From positions 125,956 to 189,955 of the forward strand of contig DATD01000002.1 in the NCBI GenBank assembly GCA_002504525.1: 64,000 bases of DNA, read 5' to 3'. The stretch's first letter is position 1; every line of letters begins with the position of its first letter. Position numbers and translations under genes: made by a program. Shown here piece by piece: positions 53,461 through 61,589 of the stretch. The notes under the pieces are model-generated. The model did no database searches. It had not been told where the DNA came from and saw only the letters and a list, made by a program, of their open reading frames with translations. Origin of the DNA: Methanomassiliicoccus sp. UBA345. GTDB taxonomy: Archaea; Thermoplasmatota; Thermoplasmata; Methanomassiliicoccales; Methanomassiliicoccaceae.

Positions 53461-53817
53461 TTATGCTCCCTCCCTATGTTCCAGCAATCCTAGAAGGACG
53501 GCGGCGCTGCTCCTCTCCGGGTCCCGGGCCGCGATGATCAGTGTGACATCGCCGCGGGCGGCCAGAGCGGAAAGCCGCTCGACGAGCTGGTTGCCGTCGA
53601 GCTCCTTGAGGTATCGTTGCTTGAACTCCTCCCATTTTGATACATCATGCGAATACCATTTCCGAAGCTCGGGCGACGGAGCGATCTCCTTGCACCAGCG
53701 GTCCACCGCGGCCTTCTCCTTGCTGACCCCGCGCGGCCACAGGCGCTCCACCAGCACCCTGATCCCGTCGTCCGGGGATGGCTTCTCGTACACCCTCTTG
53801 ATCCTGATCACGCACAT
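53461..53817 (-). CDS. DUF488 family protein (YeaO-like)
   Basis: A 118-residue soluble protein of the DUF488 family. It matches the YeaO pattern: IKRVYEKPSPDDGIRVLVERLWPRGVSKEKA in two pieces, then SPELRKWYSHD and a C-terminal TLIIAARDPE. The biochemical function of the family is not known. The start could be ATG at 53817 or at 53850; the former matches the family's N-terminus. It is divergent from the phosphoglycerate-mutase-like gene. Confidence 0.85.
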   Translation of the reverse strand: MCVIRIKRVYEKPSPDDGIRVLVERLWPRGVSKEKAAVDRWCKEIAPSPELRKWYSHDVSKWEEFKQRYLKELDGNQLVERLSALAARGDVTLIIAARDPERSSAAVLLGLLEHREGA

Positions 53818-53927
53818 GCATCGGTCCCGGGACGATATCTGCTTTTTCACAGAACGACGCCAGGAGGCGCCCCCGCAGCGGTCGTTCCCGGAACAATATG
53901 ATTGTTAAGTAAGGTTTATTAGACGGT

Positions 53928-53936
53928 CTTTATATT
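53928..53936 (+). promoter_or_regulatory. TATA box of the phosphoglycerate-mutase-like gene
   Basis: CTTTATATT predicts transcription from near 53958. This favours the TTG at 53965 over the GTG at 53953 as start. Confidence 0.5.
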
Positions 53937-53964
53937 CCAGGGCAAGAAACTGGTGGGTTGGTCC

Positions 53965-55023
53965 TTGAACAATCTGATAATACTGCTGGACGGGGCCGCG
54001 GACGATGACATCCCCGAGTTCGGAGGCCGCACTCCGCTGGAGTCATTCGAGAAACCCTTCATGGACATGGTGGCAAGCAATGGCTGCATAGGCTGGACCG
54101 AGGGGCGAGAATACACTCATCTGTACCTCCTTGAACTTCTGACCGGGCAGCCGCTCAACACGCCCCGCGGGCTGGTGGAAGCAGTGGGCCTGGGAGTTCC
54201 CGTGGACCCCCATCAGGTCGCCTACAGGTTCTCGCCCGCCTACATGTACGAATCAAAGGTCGACTGGGCATATCGTGTCACTCCGGAGCTCAGCTCCTCG
54301 CTGCAGGACGCCATGGTCCGCAGCCTGGACATGCTTGGGGACCTCAATCCCCGCCTGTACTTCTACGAGGACGGAAGGGGAGTGATGACCGTCGATACCG
54401 ATGAGGTGGTGCCGTTCCCCATGCCCCCCGCGCCGGTTAGCGATCCAGCGTTCCCGATGCATCATTTCGACGACTACATACGCAAGGTGGCGTCGGAGAT
54501 GGACGGCCTGACCGTGATACCGTGGGGAGGCGGCTCGCTCTCCAAGCTAGGCGGGCACAAGGTCATCCCGGAAGCAAGGAACATGGTCATGATCTCCAAG
54601 AGCCCTTCGGCGCTGGGGGTCGGAGGCCTTCTCAACATCCGCCGCGACGTGGTGGACAACATGTGGAGCGGGTTCCAGGAGGCGTTCCGCCTGCTGCGCT
54701 CGGGCGACGTGTTCATGCATGTCGAGGAAACCGACGACATCAGTCACCGCCGCGCTCCGGACCAGAAGGTCAGCGTGCTCAAGGAGGTCGACGACCTGCT
54801 CGTGGAGAACCTCGACCGCCTGCTCGGCCACCGCGTCTCCTTCATCGTCGATCACGGAACCTCCTCGCTCAGCGGTCAGCATCTCCGCATGAACGTACCG
54901 TTCGCCGTATCGGAGGTGGTGGAGCCTTCAGAGCCGACCGTCCGATTCTGTGAGAACACCTACCGCCACGTCCCCCTCGGAGAGCTGGCTAAGGCCCTTC
55001 TCTCGCACTCGCCCCCATCCTGA
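53965..55023 (+). CDS. archaeal phosphoglycerate mutase (ApgM)-like protein, probably altered active site
   Basis: A 352-residue alkaline-phosphatase-superfamily protein close to ApgM/ThrB2-type mutases. Metal-binding positions look kept: the first Asp in LLDGAADDDIPEFGG (Asp9), Asp and His in HVEETDDISH (252-261) and VDHGTS (296-297), and His306. In usual ApgM the region GSDTAHL carries the Ser that takes the phosphate; here the matching segment reads GREYTHL (47-53), so the Ser seems missing. It is also about 50 residues shorter than ApgM. It may be a phosphomutase with a different role or an inactive relative. Start TTG 53965 is uncertain. Confidence 0.8.
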   Translation: MNNLIILLDGAADDDIPEFGGRTPLESFEKPFMDMVASNGCIGWTEGREYTHLYLLELLTGQPLNTPRGLVEAVGLGVPVDPHQVAYRFSPAYMYESKVDWAYRVTPELSSSLQDAMVRSLDMLGDLNPRLYFYEDGRGVMTVDTDEVVPFPMPPAPVSDPAFPMHHFDDYIRKVASEMDGLTVIPWGGGSLSKLGGHKVIPEARNMVMISKSPSALGVGGLLNIRRDVVDNMWSGFQEAFRLLRSGDVFMHVEETDDISHRRAPDQKVSVLKEVDDLLVENLDRLLGHRVSFIVDHGTSSLSGQHLRMNVPFAVSEVVEPSEPTVRFCENTYRHVPLGELAKALLSHSPPS

Positions 55024-55028
55024 TAGCG

Positions 55029-55071
55029 TATAAATAGGGCCAGGCTCATGTCGTTGGATAATACATCCAAC
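55029..55071 (+). promoter_or_regulatory. cobT-like gene promoter: TATA box and palindrome at the expected transcription start
   Basis: TATAAATA (55029-55036) predicts transcription from about 55060. A perfect inverted repeat GTTGGAT-AATAC-ATCCAAC (55053-55071) is centred there, as expected for a repressor site blocking the start. An eight-codon reading frame (55048-55074) overlaps it but begins before the predicted start. Confidence 0.5.
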
Positions 55072-55089
55072 TAGGATGAGGCGCAAACT

Positions 55090-56196
55090 ATGACGTTCAA
55101 AGTACCAGAGGATATAGTGCTCTGCCTGAACGAGGCTGGCGGCAAGGCATTTCTGGAGAGGATCTGGAACAGGAAAGCGGCTTACAGCTGTGTCATAGGC
55201 AACACCGAGACGGCCAAGATCCCGGGCGTATCCGCAGCCGGTGCGAACCCGGATGCCACCGACTTCACTCCCGCCGCGGACATGGAGCTGCTGTACTTCG
55301 GCCGTTGCAAGTGCATCGACGGCGTGCCGATCACACCAGACGGCATTCCGACCCCGGGCATCATCACCATGTCGGCGCTCAAGCTGGCTCCCATGCCGGT
55401 GTTCATTGTCAACGGGGGCGTCAGGGTAAGGCCCCACACCCCCTACGTCGAAGTGGATGGCACGGCCGGAGATGATATTCGCACAGGGAAGGCGGTCAAG
55501 GGCGCGGAGAAGGCGTACGACCGCGCAGTGGTGGCCGGCAAGCAGCTGGCCCGGACGGTCGATTATTTGGTGGTCGGCGAGTCGATACCAGGCGGCACCA
55601 CCACCGCGCTTGGCGTCCTTACCGCGATGGGCTACAATGCCAACGGAAAGGTGGCAAGCACCTTCCCCGTGAACCCTCATGATCTCAAGGCCAAGGTGGT
55701 CGCCGAAGGCCTCAAGGCCTGCGGATGCAGCCCCGGCATGCTGAAGAACGATGCCATGGCCGCCGTGCAGGCCGTCGGCGATCCGATGATGGCGCCAGCG
55801 GCCGGCCTGATCGCCGGAGCGGCGGAGAGCATCCCGGTCCTGATGGCTGGAGGCACACAGATGGCCGCCGTGCTTGCGATCATCAAGTCCATGGACGATA
55901 CCGTCATGGACAACCTCGCTCTCGGCACGACCAGGTGGATAACCGAGGACAAAGCCTCCGACCTGAGGGACCTGGTCCGCCAAATCGGCAACGTTCCGGT
56001 GCTGTCGGCCAAACTGAACTTCTCCCTGTCCCGATACGACGGCCTCAAGATCTTCGAGACCGGCCTGGTGAAGGAGGGCGTGGGCGCGGGCGGCTCGACC
56101 ATCGCCGCCATAGCGTCGTCCGGTGGCAAGGTCACCTGCCGCTCCATGCTGGACGAGATCGAGAAGAACTATGCCCGCCTGGTCTCGCGACGCTGA
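55090..56196 (+). CDS. archaeal CobT-like nicotinate-nucleotide phosphoribosyltransferase (UPF0284)
   Basis: A 368-residue relative of CobT, which makes alpha-ribazole phosphate from nicotinate mononucleotide and the lower-ligand base in cobamide assembly. The archaeal group matches here: GNTETAKIPGVSAAGANP, the ESIPGGTTTALGVLTAMG loop and ILMAGGTQMAAVLA-like segment (VLMAGGTQMAAV). Cobamides are essential for methanogenesis from methylated compounds. The exact base used is unknown. A palindrome at the promoter suggests control. Confidence 0.88.
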   Translation: MTFKVPEDIVLCLNEAGGKAFLERIWNRKAAYSCVIGNTETAKIPGVSAAGANPDATDFTPAADMELLYFGRCKCIDGVPITPDGIPTPGIITMSALKLAPMPVFIVNGGVRVRPHTPYVEVDGTAGDDIRTGKAVKGAEKAYDRAVVAGKQLARTVDYLVVGESIPGGTTTALGVLTAMGYNANGKVASTFPVNPHDLKAKVVAEGLKACGCSPGMLKNDAMAAVQAVGDPMMAPAAGLIAGAAESIPVLMAGGTQMAAVLAIIKSMDDTVMDNLALGTTRWITEDKASDLRDLVRQIGNVPVLSAKLNFSLSRYDGLKIFETGLVKEGVGAGGSTIAAIASSGGKVTCRSMLDEIEKNYARLVSRR

Positions 56197-56275
56197 CGAT
56201 CTCGACCCGTTGGAGGGAGCCGCCCGCCTGGCAAACATAAACCGACCTCTGACGCGAAGCCACGTCGGGGGCCGA

Positions 56276-56395
56276 TCTTCCATCCCAGAAGCCATCAGCC
56301 TTCAGGACTCCACCCCTGATCAGGTGGACCATTGGAACGACCCCGTCGAGCGTCATCTTGAGGTCTGCGGCCTGTGTCGCGACGGCGCCCAGCAA
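56276..56395 (-). pseudogene. fragment of a small uncharacterised protein, related to the one at 63.7-63.9 kb
   Basis: The minus strand encodes TQAADLKMTLDGVVPMVHLI and GVLKADGF in one frame (56386 down to about 56297), which aligns with the start of the minus-strand protein at 63863 at about 13 of 30 positions (DL..LD.VVP..LI..V..A.G). A TTG at 56395 directly follows an in-frame stop four bases earlier, there is no clear ribosome-binding site, and similarity ends after about 35 residues. It looks like a broken copy. The function of the family is unknown. Confidence 0.45.
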
Positions 56396-56465
56396 CGCTC
56401 AGCATGGCTGCTTTGGAGTTCCACGTGGTTGTCTACGGCCTTCGCATGCTGACGCTCGGGCATCG

Positions 56466-57740
56466 TCACCTGGACGTCCGGCTGGCCATGTAGGCTTGGG
56501 AGCGTAAGGCGTCCTCCGCGCATTGCCCACGACCTAGCCCCTTGGCCATGACATCCATCCAGGGAGAGATGTGAGTGAAGTACCTGTGAAGCCCGGTGCA
56601 GAGATAGTTCAGTCCAGGGGTTCCGTCAGGCGCCCGGACGAACCGATTCCGGGGGCACTCCCCGCGACAGGCGAACAGGACGTCGCACCGCCGGCAAGCA
56701 TCGGGCAAACGGGCCTTCTCCCTCCCGAACCGGGATTGCCGCTCGGACCGCACCATTTCGGCGAGCCCGTCCTCGCAGATGCTGCCCAACCGGTGTTCAG
56801 GATACACATAATGATCACATGAGTAGACACTTCCGTCGTGCTCTATCGCCAGGGACCCGCCGCATGTTTCCGCGAACGTGCACGCCGGCGAGGGCATCCC
56901 CAGCCAAGCCCCCAGCGCCGCCTCGAAGTTGATCACGAACACCCTTCCCACGTCCCTCCTGACCCATTCGTCGAAAACGGCGATCAGGAACTCACCATAG
57001 TCCCCCGGGTCCACCGACCACTCCGTAACGAAGGAGCCTTCGGGCCCCGGCCGAGCGCCCGGCCTGTGGACGAACGGCATCTCCTCCTCGCTCCAACCTT
57101 GAGGGGGCGTGTCCTCAAAGCCGTTCGGTTCGACGCAGGGAATGAACTGCATGTACCTTGAGCCGATGACGTTGCGAAGGAACCGATACACCTGGAGGGG
57201 GCGGCGGGAGTTCGCCCGGTTGACCACGGTAAGGGTGTTGAAGTCCACGCGGTGCCTGGTGAGGAGCCGGGACGCTTGGATGACCTTGGCAGAGGTCGGG
57301 TTTCCCCGCTTGTCTTGTCGATAGACATCATGCAGCGAGCTGGGGCCGTCGACGCTCAGGCCGACCAGGAAGCCGTGGTCATGCAAGAACTCGGCCCAGT
57401 CGTCGTCCAGCAGGGTCCCGTTGGTCTGGAGGGTGTTCTCGACGGTCTGCCCTGGTCGGCGATACCGCTCCTGGAGCTCCAGAGCCTTGCGGAAGAAGTC
57501 CACTCCCATCAGAGTGGGCTCGCCGCCCTGCCATGCGAAGGTGATGACGCCGCAGTCCTGCGATCTCATGTATTGACGGACAAACGCCTCGAGGGTCTCA
57601 TCGGCCATCCTCAGGTCCCCAGGGGGCATCATCCTCGCCTTTGACGTATAGTAGCAGTACCGGCAAGCGAGGTTGCAGGTCGGACCGCAGGGCTTTATCA
57701 TCACTTGGTAAGCGGCCATGAGCTGGACTCCTCTGACCAT
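56466..57740 (-). CDS. anaerobic sulfatase-maturating enzyme (radical SAM, SPASM)
   Basis: A 424-residue radical SAM enzyme that oxidises a Cys or Ser in sulfatases to formylglycine without oxygen. The SAM cluster motif is Cys22, 26 and 29 (PTCNLACRYCYY), with AWQGGEPTLMG and LQTNGTLLDDDWAEFLHDH typical of anSME. The auxiliary SPASM clusters use Cys in ACTFAETCGGSLA, VYSCDHYVYP, ACRRCDVLFACRGECPRN and LNYLCTG. The ATG at 57740 has AGGTGA seven bases upstream and a TATA box (57775-57783). It is divergent from the sulfatase gene at 58069, its obvious partner. Confidence 0.93.
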   Translation of the reverse strand: MVRGVQLMAAYQVMIKPCGPTCNLACRYCYYTSKARMMPPGDLRMADETLEAFVRQYMRSQDCGVITFAWQGGEPTLMGVDFFRKALELQERYRRPGQTVENTLQTNGTLLDDDWAEFLHDHGFLVGLSVDGPSSLHDVYRQDKRGNPTSAKVIQASRLLTRHRVDFNTLTVVNRANSRRPLQVYRFLRNVIGSRYMQFIPCVEPNGFEDTPPQGWSEEEMPFVHRPGARPGPEGSFVTEWSVDPGDYGEFLIAVFDEWVRRDVGRVFVINFEAALGAWLGMPSPACTFAETCGGSLAIEHDGSVYSCDHYVYPEHRLGSICEDGLAEMVRSERQSRFGREKARLPDACRRCDVLFACRGECPRNRFVRAPDGTPGLNYLCTGLHRYFTHISPWMDVMAKGLGRGQCAEDALRSQAYMASRTSR

Positions 57741-58068
57741 CTCAATTCACCTAGCGCTATCTACTATGGTGCGAGATATTTAACATGGGGGAGCCGCGGG
57801 CTCCGCTGTTCTTCCCGGAGTCGGGCAGATGACCGCGACGCGTAGGCCGGGTCAAGATGGCGAGGGCTCATTGATACGTCGGGGTGGGCCGACGACGAGC
57901 CGGCCGCGTTCGCTCGGTCCGCCCCTCGGGCATCAGTTCCGCCCATGGCGTGGAACAACGGCCGCTTTCCGCAAATGCTCACACAACCCTTTTTCCTTGC
58001 AGCCTTCGCATGCTATTTCCGCTAGGCCTGCAACGCCCGCATGAAGGTCTGGGCAAGAGGTGAAAGGG
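57741..58068. other. divergent region between maturase and sulfatase, with a possible gene remnant
   Basis: The right-to-left TATA box TTAAATATC (57775-57783) serves the maturase. On the minus strand 57948-58040 reads, in one frame, like a protein C-terminus: LHAGVAGLAEIACEGCKEKG then LCEHLRKAAVVP and a stop. Its upstream part would lie inside the sulfatase gene, so it may be what is left of a replaced gene. The sulfatase has AGAGGTGA five bases before its ATG; no clear BoxA was found for it. Confidence 0.35.
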
Positions 58069-60411
58069 ATGAATGAACCGTTCAAGGGCACCATCAACGT
58101 GGACATCCGCGACTCTGTCCCAGATTGGGGAAGATACGAGCAGCCAAGGGCCCCGAAGGGCTCTCCCAACATACTGTTCATCGTGTGGGACGACGTCGGC
58201 TTCGGGACCATGGAGCCGTTCGGCGGGAGCATCGAGGCCCCGACCATGAAGCGGCTGGCAGAGGGGGGGCTTCGCTACGCTCAGTTCCATACCACCGCTC
58301 TATGCTCACCGACTAGGGCGTGCCTGCTCACCGGGCGCAACCACACCACGGTGGGAATGGCCTGCATCGAGGAGGCGACAACGGGGTTCCCGGGCTCGAA
58401 CGGTCGGATCCCCCAGGAGACGGCCACGCTGGCCGAGGTGCTGGTGGAGAGGGGGTACAATACCTATGCCGTCGGTAAGTGGCACCTCGTGCCGGAGGAG
58501 GAGGGCAACATGGCCTCCTCCAAACGTAACTGGCCTAACGGGAGGGGGTTCGAGCGGTTCTACGGCTTCCTCGGGGGTGAGACAAACCAGTGGTATCCTG
58601 ACCTCGTGTATGACAACCACATGATCGAGCCCCCGGCCACGCCGGCCGAAGGGTATCACCTGAGCAAGGACCTCGCGGAGCAGGCCATCAAGATGATCCG
58701 GGATTCCAAGCAGATCTCCCCGGACAAGCCGTTCTTCATGTATTTCTGCCCAGGGTGCGCCCATGCCCCCCACCACGTGTGGAAGGAGTGGGCAGACAAG
58801 TATAAGGGAAAGTTCGACGACGGCTACGAGAAGTACCGGGAGGCGACCCTGGAGCGGCAGAAGGGCATGGGGTTGCTGCCTCTGGAGACCGAGCTTACCC
58901 CCATCAACCCGCTCATCGACGAGAGGGGGCCGGAAGGCCAAGGGTGGCCCATGCTAGACACTGTCCGACCGTGGGGCTCGCTGACCGACGACGAGAAGAG
59001 GCTCTTCGCCCGGATGGCCGAGGTGTATGCCGGTTTCGTAACCTATACCGACCAGCAGATCGGCCGGATCATCGACTACCTCGCCGAGTCGGGGCAGCTT
59101 GAGAACACCATCGTCGTGGCGATGTCGGACAACGGCGCCAGCGGCGAGGGGGGACCCAACGGCTCAGTGAACGAGAACCTGTTCTTTAACGGGATCCCTG
59201 ACGATATCGCGGCCAACCTGGAGATGATCGACGCGCTTGGCAGCGAGGCCACCTACAACCACTACCCGACCGGGTGGGCGACCGCCTTCTGCACCCCGTT
59301 CAAGCTGTTCAAGCGGTATGCGGCATGGAGCGGGGGGACCTGCGACATGCTGATCATCTCATGGCCCAAGGAGATAAGGGGGGGAGGGATCAGACATCAG
59401 TACCACCATGCGGTCGACATCGTGCCGACGGTCCTGGACTGCCTGGGAATATCCATGCCAAGGGAGGTCAAGGGCTACACCCAGTGGCCCCTGGAAGGGG
59501 TGAGCATGCGCTACACCTTCGACAACGCCGACGCCCCTACCCGGAAGGACCTTCAATACTACAGCATGCTGGGTAGCCGGGCTGTTTGGCGGGAGGGATG
59601 GAAGGCCTGCACCACCCATCCGACCCTCAGCGACTGGGGCCGTTTTGGCCAGGACCGGTGGCAACTGTACCAGACCGATGAGGACCGTTCGGAAGCGAGG
59701 GACCTGGCGGCCGAGCACTGGGAAAAGCTGGAGGATCTCAAGGCGCTCTGGTTCACCGCCGCGGGAAGATTCAACGGACTGCCGATCGATGATCGGACTC
59801 CGGTAGAAGTGCTGACCTCCCCACGCCCCCGGCCAGCCGAGGGGATGGAACGGTCCGTTTACTTTCCCGGGACCGAGCCCGTGCCCGAGGCGGTCGCTCC
59901 CATCATCATCAACCGCTCCTATAAGATCGGCGCTCTGGTGGACGTCCCGGCGGCAGGCTCTGAAGGCATCCTGTTCCAGGAGGGCACTCGTTTCGGCGGG
60001 CACGCACTGTACATCAAGGATGAACAACTGAAGTACACTTACAATTTTGTCGGGATGAGCACGACCACGATCACTTCCGGGGAGAAGGTCCCCCCAGGAG
60101 AGAACATCATCCTGGCAGCTACGTTCGACCGGGAGGGCGAGGAGCCCAAGGGAGTAGCTTTCGGGACGCTTACTCTATATTTCAACGATGAGAAAGTGGG
60201 CGAGGGCAAGATCAGGACCCAGCCCGGCCGCTTCGGTCTGGGCTCGTATTGCACGGTAGGCCGCGGTTACGGGTCAGGAGTGACCACAGACCTTCCGGGA
60301 AGGCCTCCCTGGGAATTCACGGGGACCGTCAAGAGGGTCACCATCGACCTCTCCGGCCGGCAGTATCTGGATCTGGAGAAGGAGGCCAGGGCGGTCCTGG
60401 CCCGGCTGTAA
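58069..60411 (+). CDS. arylsulfatase, Cys-type, cytoplasmic
   Basis: A 780-residue type I sulfatase that hydrolyses sulfate esters. The formylglycine motif is CSPTRACLLTGR with Cys79 as the residue to be converted. Metal and sulfate-site residues are visible in ILFIVWDDVGFGTMEPFG, GRNHTTVG, GKWHLVPEEEG and VAMSDNGASGEGG. The catalytic part covers about 1-560, and a beta-rich domain (about 620-780) resembles those of long sulfatases of about 785 residues. There is no signal peptide, so the substrate must enter the cell or be made there. It pairs with the divergent maturase at 56466. Sulfatases are rare in methanogens, so transfer is likely. Confidence 0.93.
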   Translation: MNEPFKGTINVDIRDSVPDWGRYEQPRAPKGSPNILFIVWDDVGFGTMEPFGGSIEAPTMKRLAEGGLRYAQFHTTALCSPTRACLLTGRNHTTVGMACIEEATTGFPGSNGRIPQETATLAEVLVERGYNTYAVGKWHLVPEEEGNMASSKRNWPNGRGFERFYGFLGGETNQWYPDLVYDNHMIEPPATPAEGYHLSKDLAEQAIKMIRDSKQISPDKPFFMYFCPGCAHAPHHVWKEWADKYKGKFDDGYEKYREATLERQKGMGLLPLETELTPINPLIDERGPEGQGWPMLDTVRPWGSLTDDEKRLFARMAEVYAGFVTYTDQQIGRIIDYLAESGQLENTIVVAMSDNGASGEGGPNGSVNENLFFNGIPDDIAANLEMIDALGSEATYNHYPTGWATAFCTPFKLFKRYAAWSGGTCDMLIISWPKEIRGGGIRHQYHHAVDIVPTVLDCLGISMPREVKGYTQWPLEGVSMRYTFDNADAPTRKDLQYYSMLGSRAVWREGWKACTTHPTLSDWGRFGQDRWQLYQTDEDRSEARDLAAEHWEKLEDLKALWFTAAGRFNGLPIDDRTPVEVLTSPRPRPAEGMERSVYFPGTEPVPEAVAPIIINRSYKIGALVDVPAAGSEGILFQEGTRFGGHALYIKDEQLKYTYNFVGMSTTTITSGEKVPPGENIILAATFDREGEEPKGVAFGTLTLYFNDEKVGEGKIRTQPGRFGLGSYCTVGRGYGSGVTTDLPGRPPWEFTGTVKRVTIDLSGRQYLDLEKEARAVLARL

Positions 60412-60480
60412 GGTGGCGCAATGACATCTCGCCGTTCTCCAGACCTGGGCGTGCTGCCCAGTGACCCCGGAAGGCACGCC

Positions 60481-60507
60481 GACGGCCCGTTCCTGGAACG
60501 GGCCGTC
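60481..60507 (+). terminator. hairpin terminator after the sulfatase gene
   Basis: GACGGCCCGTTC and GAACGGGCCGTC form a perfect 12-bp stem with a 3-base loop, followed by a T/C-rich stretch (TGTCTTCCT). It lies 70 bases after the sulfatase stop. Confidence 0.55.
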
Positions 60508-60550
60508 TGTCTTCCTACGACAGACCGCCATGCCCGGCCACCTTCAGCAA

Positions 60551-60561
60551 TTATAATATAT
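60551..60561 (+). promoter_or_regulatory. TATA box of the PH-domain membrane protein gene
   Basis: TTATAATATAT is a good BoxA, about 100 bases before the ATG at 60657, so this gene should have a leader of about 70 bases. GGAGGGAT lies just before the ATG. Confidence 0.5.
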
Positions 60562-60656
60562 CGGTCCCCGACGTCGAACTACATTGGTAACCGATCTTCC
60601 GTCCGAGGAGGGGCCGCAGAACGCTCTGGTGGCCCAGGGATGAGTGGAGGGATCTC

Positions 60657-61364
60657 ATGACATCTCAAACAACGACCGAAGTCGTTCAGCCACACACACG
60701 GGACATGCTCGACGGCAGGCATCTCCTGCCCGGCGAGAAGGTGATATGGGAGAGCAGACCGGCCTGGGTGACGGTGCTGCTCAGGCCCCTCATCATGATC
60801 GTCCTGGCGCTCGTATTCGCCGCCATCGTCTTGACCTATAACGGTAGCCTCGCATATCTGGTCGCCGCCATCGTCCTGGCAGCCCTGATGATACCGTTCG
60901 ACCGGAGGTTCGGCGTTCCCGCGGCCATTGCAGGTCTGATCATTGCCCTGCTCGTATCCCTCGACCGCTCCTGGGGCGTGCTGGTCTTCATCCCAGTGGT
61001 ACTGGGGGCGCTGCCCCTCATCACCACGTACATCTACTGGAGGAACACGGTGTTCGCCCTCACCGACCGGCGCATCATCAGCCAATATGGGTTCCTGAGC
61101 CGGCACTTCAACGACACGGGGCTGGATAAGGTGCAGAACATATCGCTCAACCAGCCAATGCTGGAGAGGATATTCGGATTCGGGGACATCGCTATCATCA
61201 CTTCAGGCGAGATGGGCAGGGTCGTCAGGAGGCAGCCTGGCCTCCGGTTCAACACCGGAGGAGGAGTTGTCTGGGAGAATGTACCCAAGCCATTCGAGAC
61301 CGAGAAGATGCTGTCCGAGTACGTTTACCGGCCGGTGACGCCGCCGCGGACCGCCGCGGTCTGA
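60657..61364 (+). CDS. bacterial-PH-domain (DUF304) membrane protein
   Basis: A 235-residue membrane protein with hydrophobic segments at about 40-62, 66-80, 86-103 and 105-124, followed by a bPH2 (DUF304) domain (about 125-210): YWRNTVFALTDRRIISQYGFLSR then LDKVQNISLNQPMLERIFGFG. The family has proposed envelope or export roles, but its biochemistry is unclear. A C-terminal tail is Pro/Thr-rich. It has its own promoter and lies in the accessory region after the sulfatase. Confidence 0.87.
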   Translation: MTSQTTTEVVQPHTRDMLDGRHLLPGEKVIWESRPAWVTVLLRPLIMIVLALVFAAIVLTYNGSLAYLVAAIVLAALMIPFDRRFGVPAAIAGLIIALLVSLDRSWGVLVFIPVVLGALPLITTYIYWRNTVFALTDRRIISQYGFLSRHFNDTGLDKVQNISLNQPMLERIFGFGDIAIITSGEMGRVVRRQPGLRFNTGGGVVWENVPKPFETEKMLSEYVYRPVTPPRTAAV

Positions 61365-61589
61365 GGCATTTGGCCGCGCCTGCCCGCATCACGAGAGTGA
61401 TGACGTCCCTGCCACGGACCGGGGGTAGCTACGAACCATGATCGAGCAAGGGCCGTCTGACAGCACTTGTTCCGTGGCCCGCATCCCGAAACACCGATGG
61501 ATTGGTCTACTACACCTTCCCATGTATGATCGCCCATGCTGCCCTGGGTTGCAGCGGGAAGCGTACATGACAGATGGCGATGGAAACCG

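Noticed and set aside
55048..55074. Eight-codon upstream reading frame before the CobT-like gene
   Set aside because: Its ATG precedes the transcription start predicted from the TATA box, so it is probably not in the message; the palindrome explains the sequence better.
57829..58044. Plus-strand frame of 71 codons before the sulfatase
   Set aside because: Arg/Pro/Thr-rich, no ribosome-binding site and no family features.
61365..61589. Possible tRNA or small RNA between the PH protein and the channel
   Set aside because: No T-loop (GTTCRANTC) or cloverleaf could be found on either strand. All other gaps were scanned in the same way without a tRNA.
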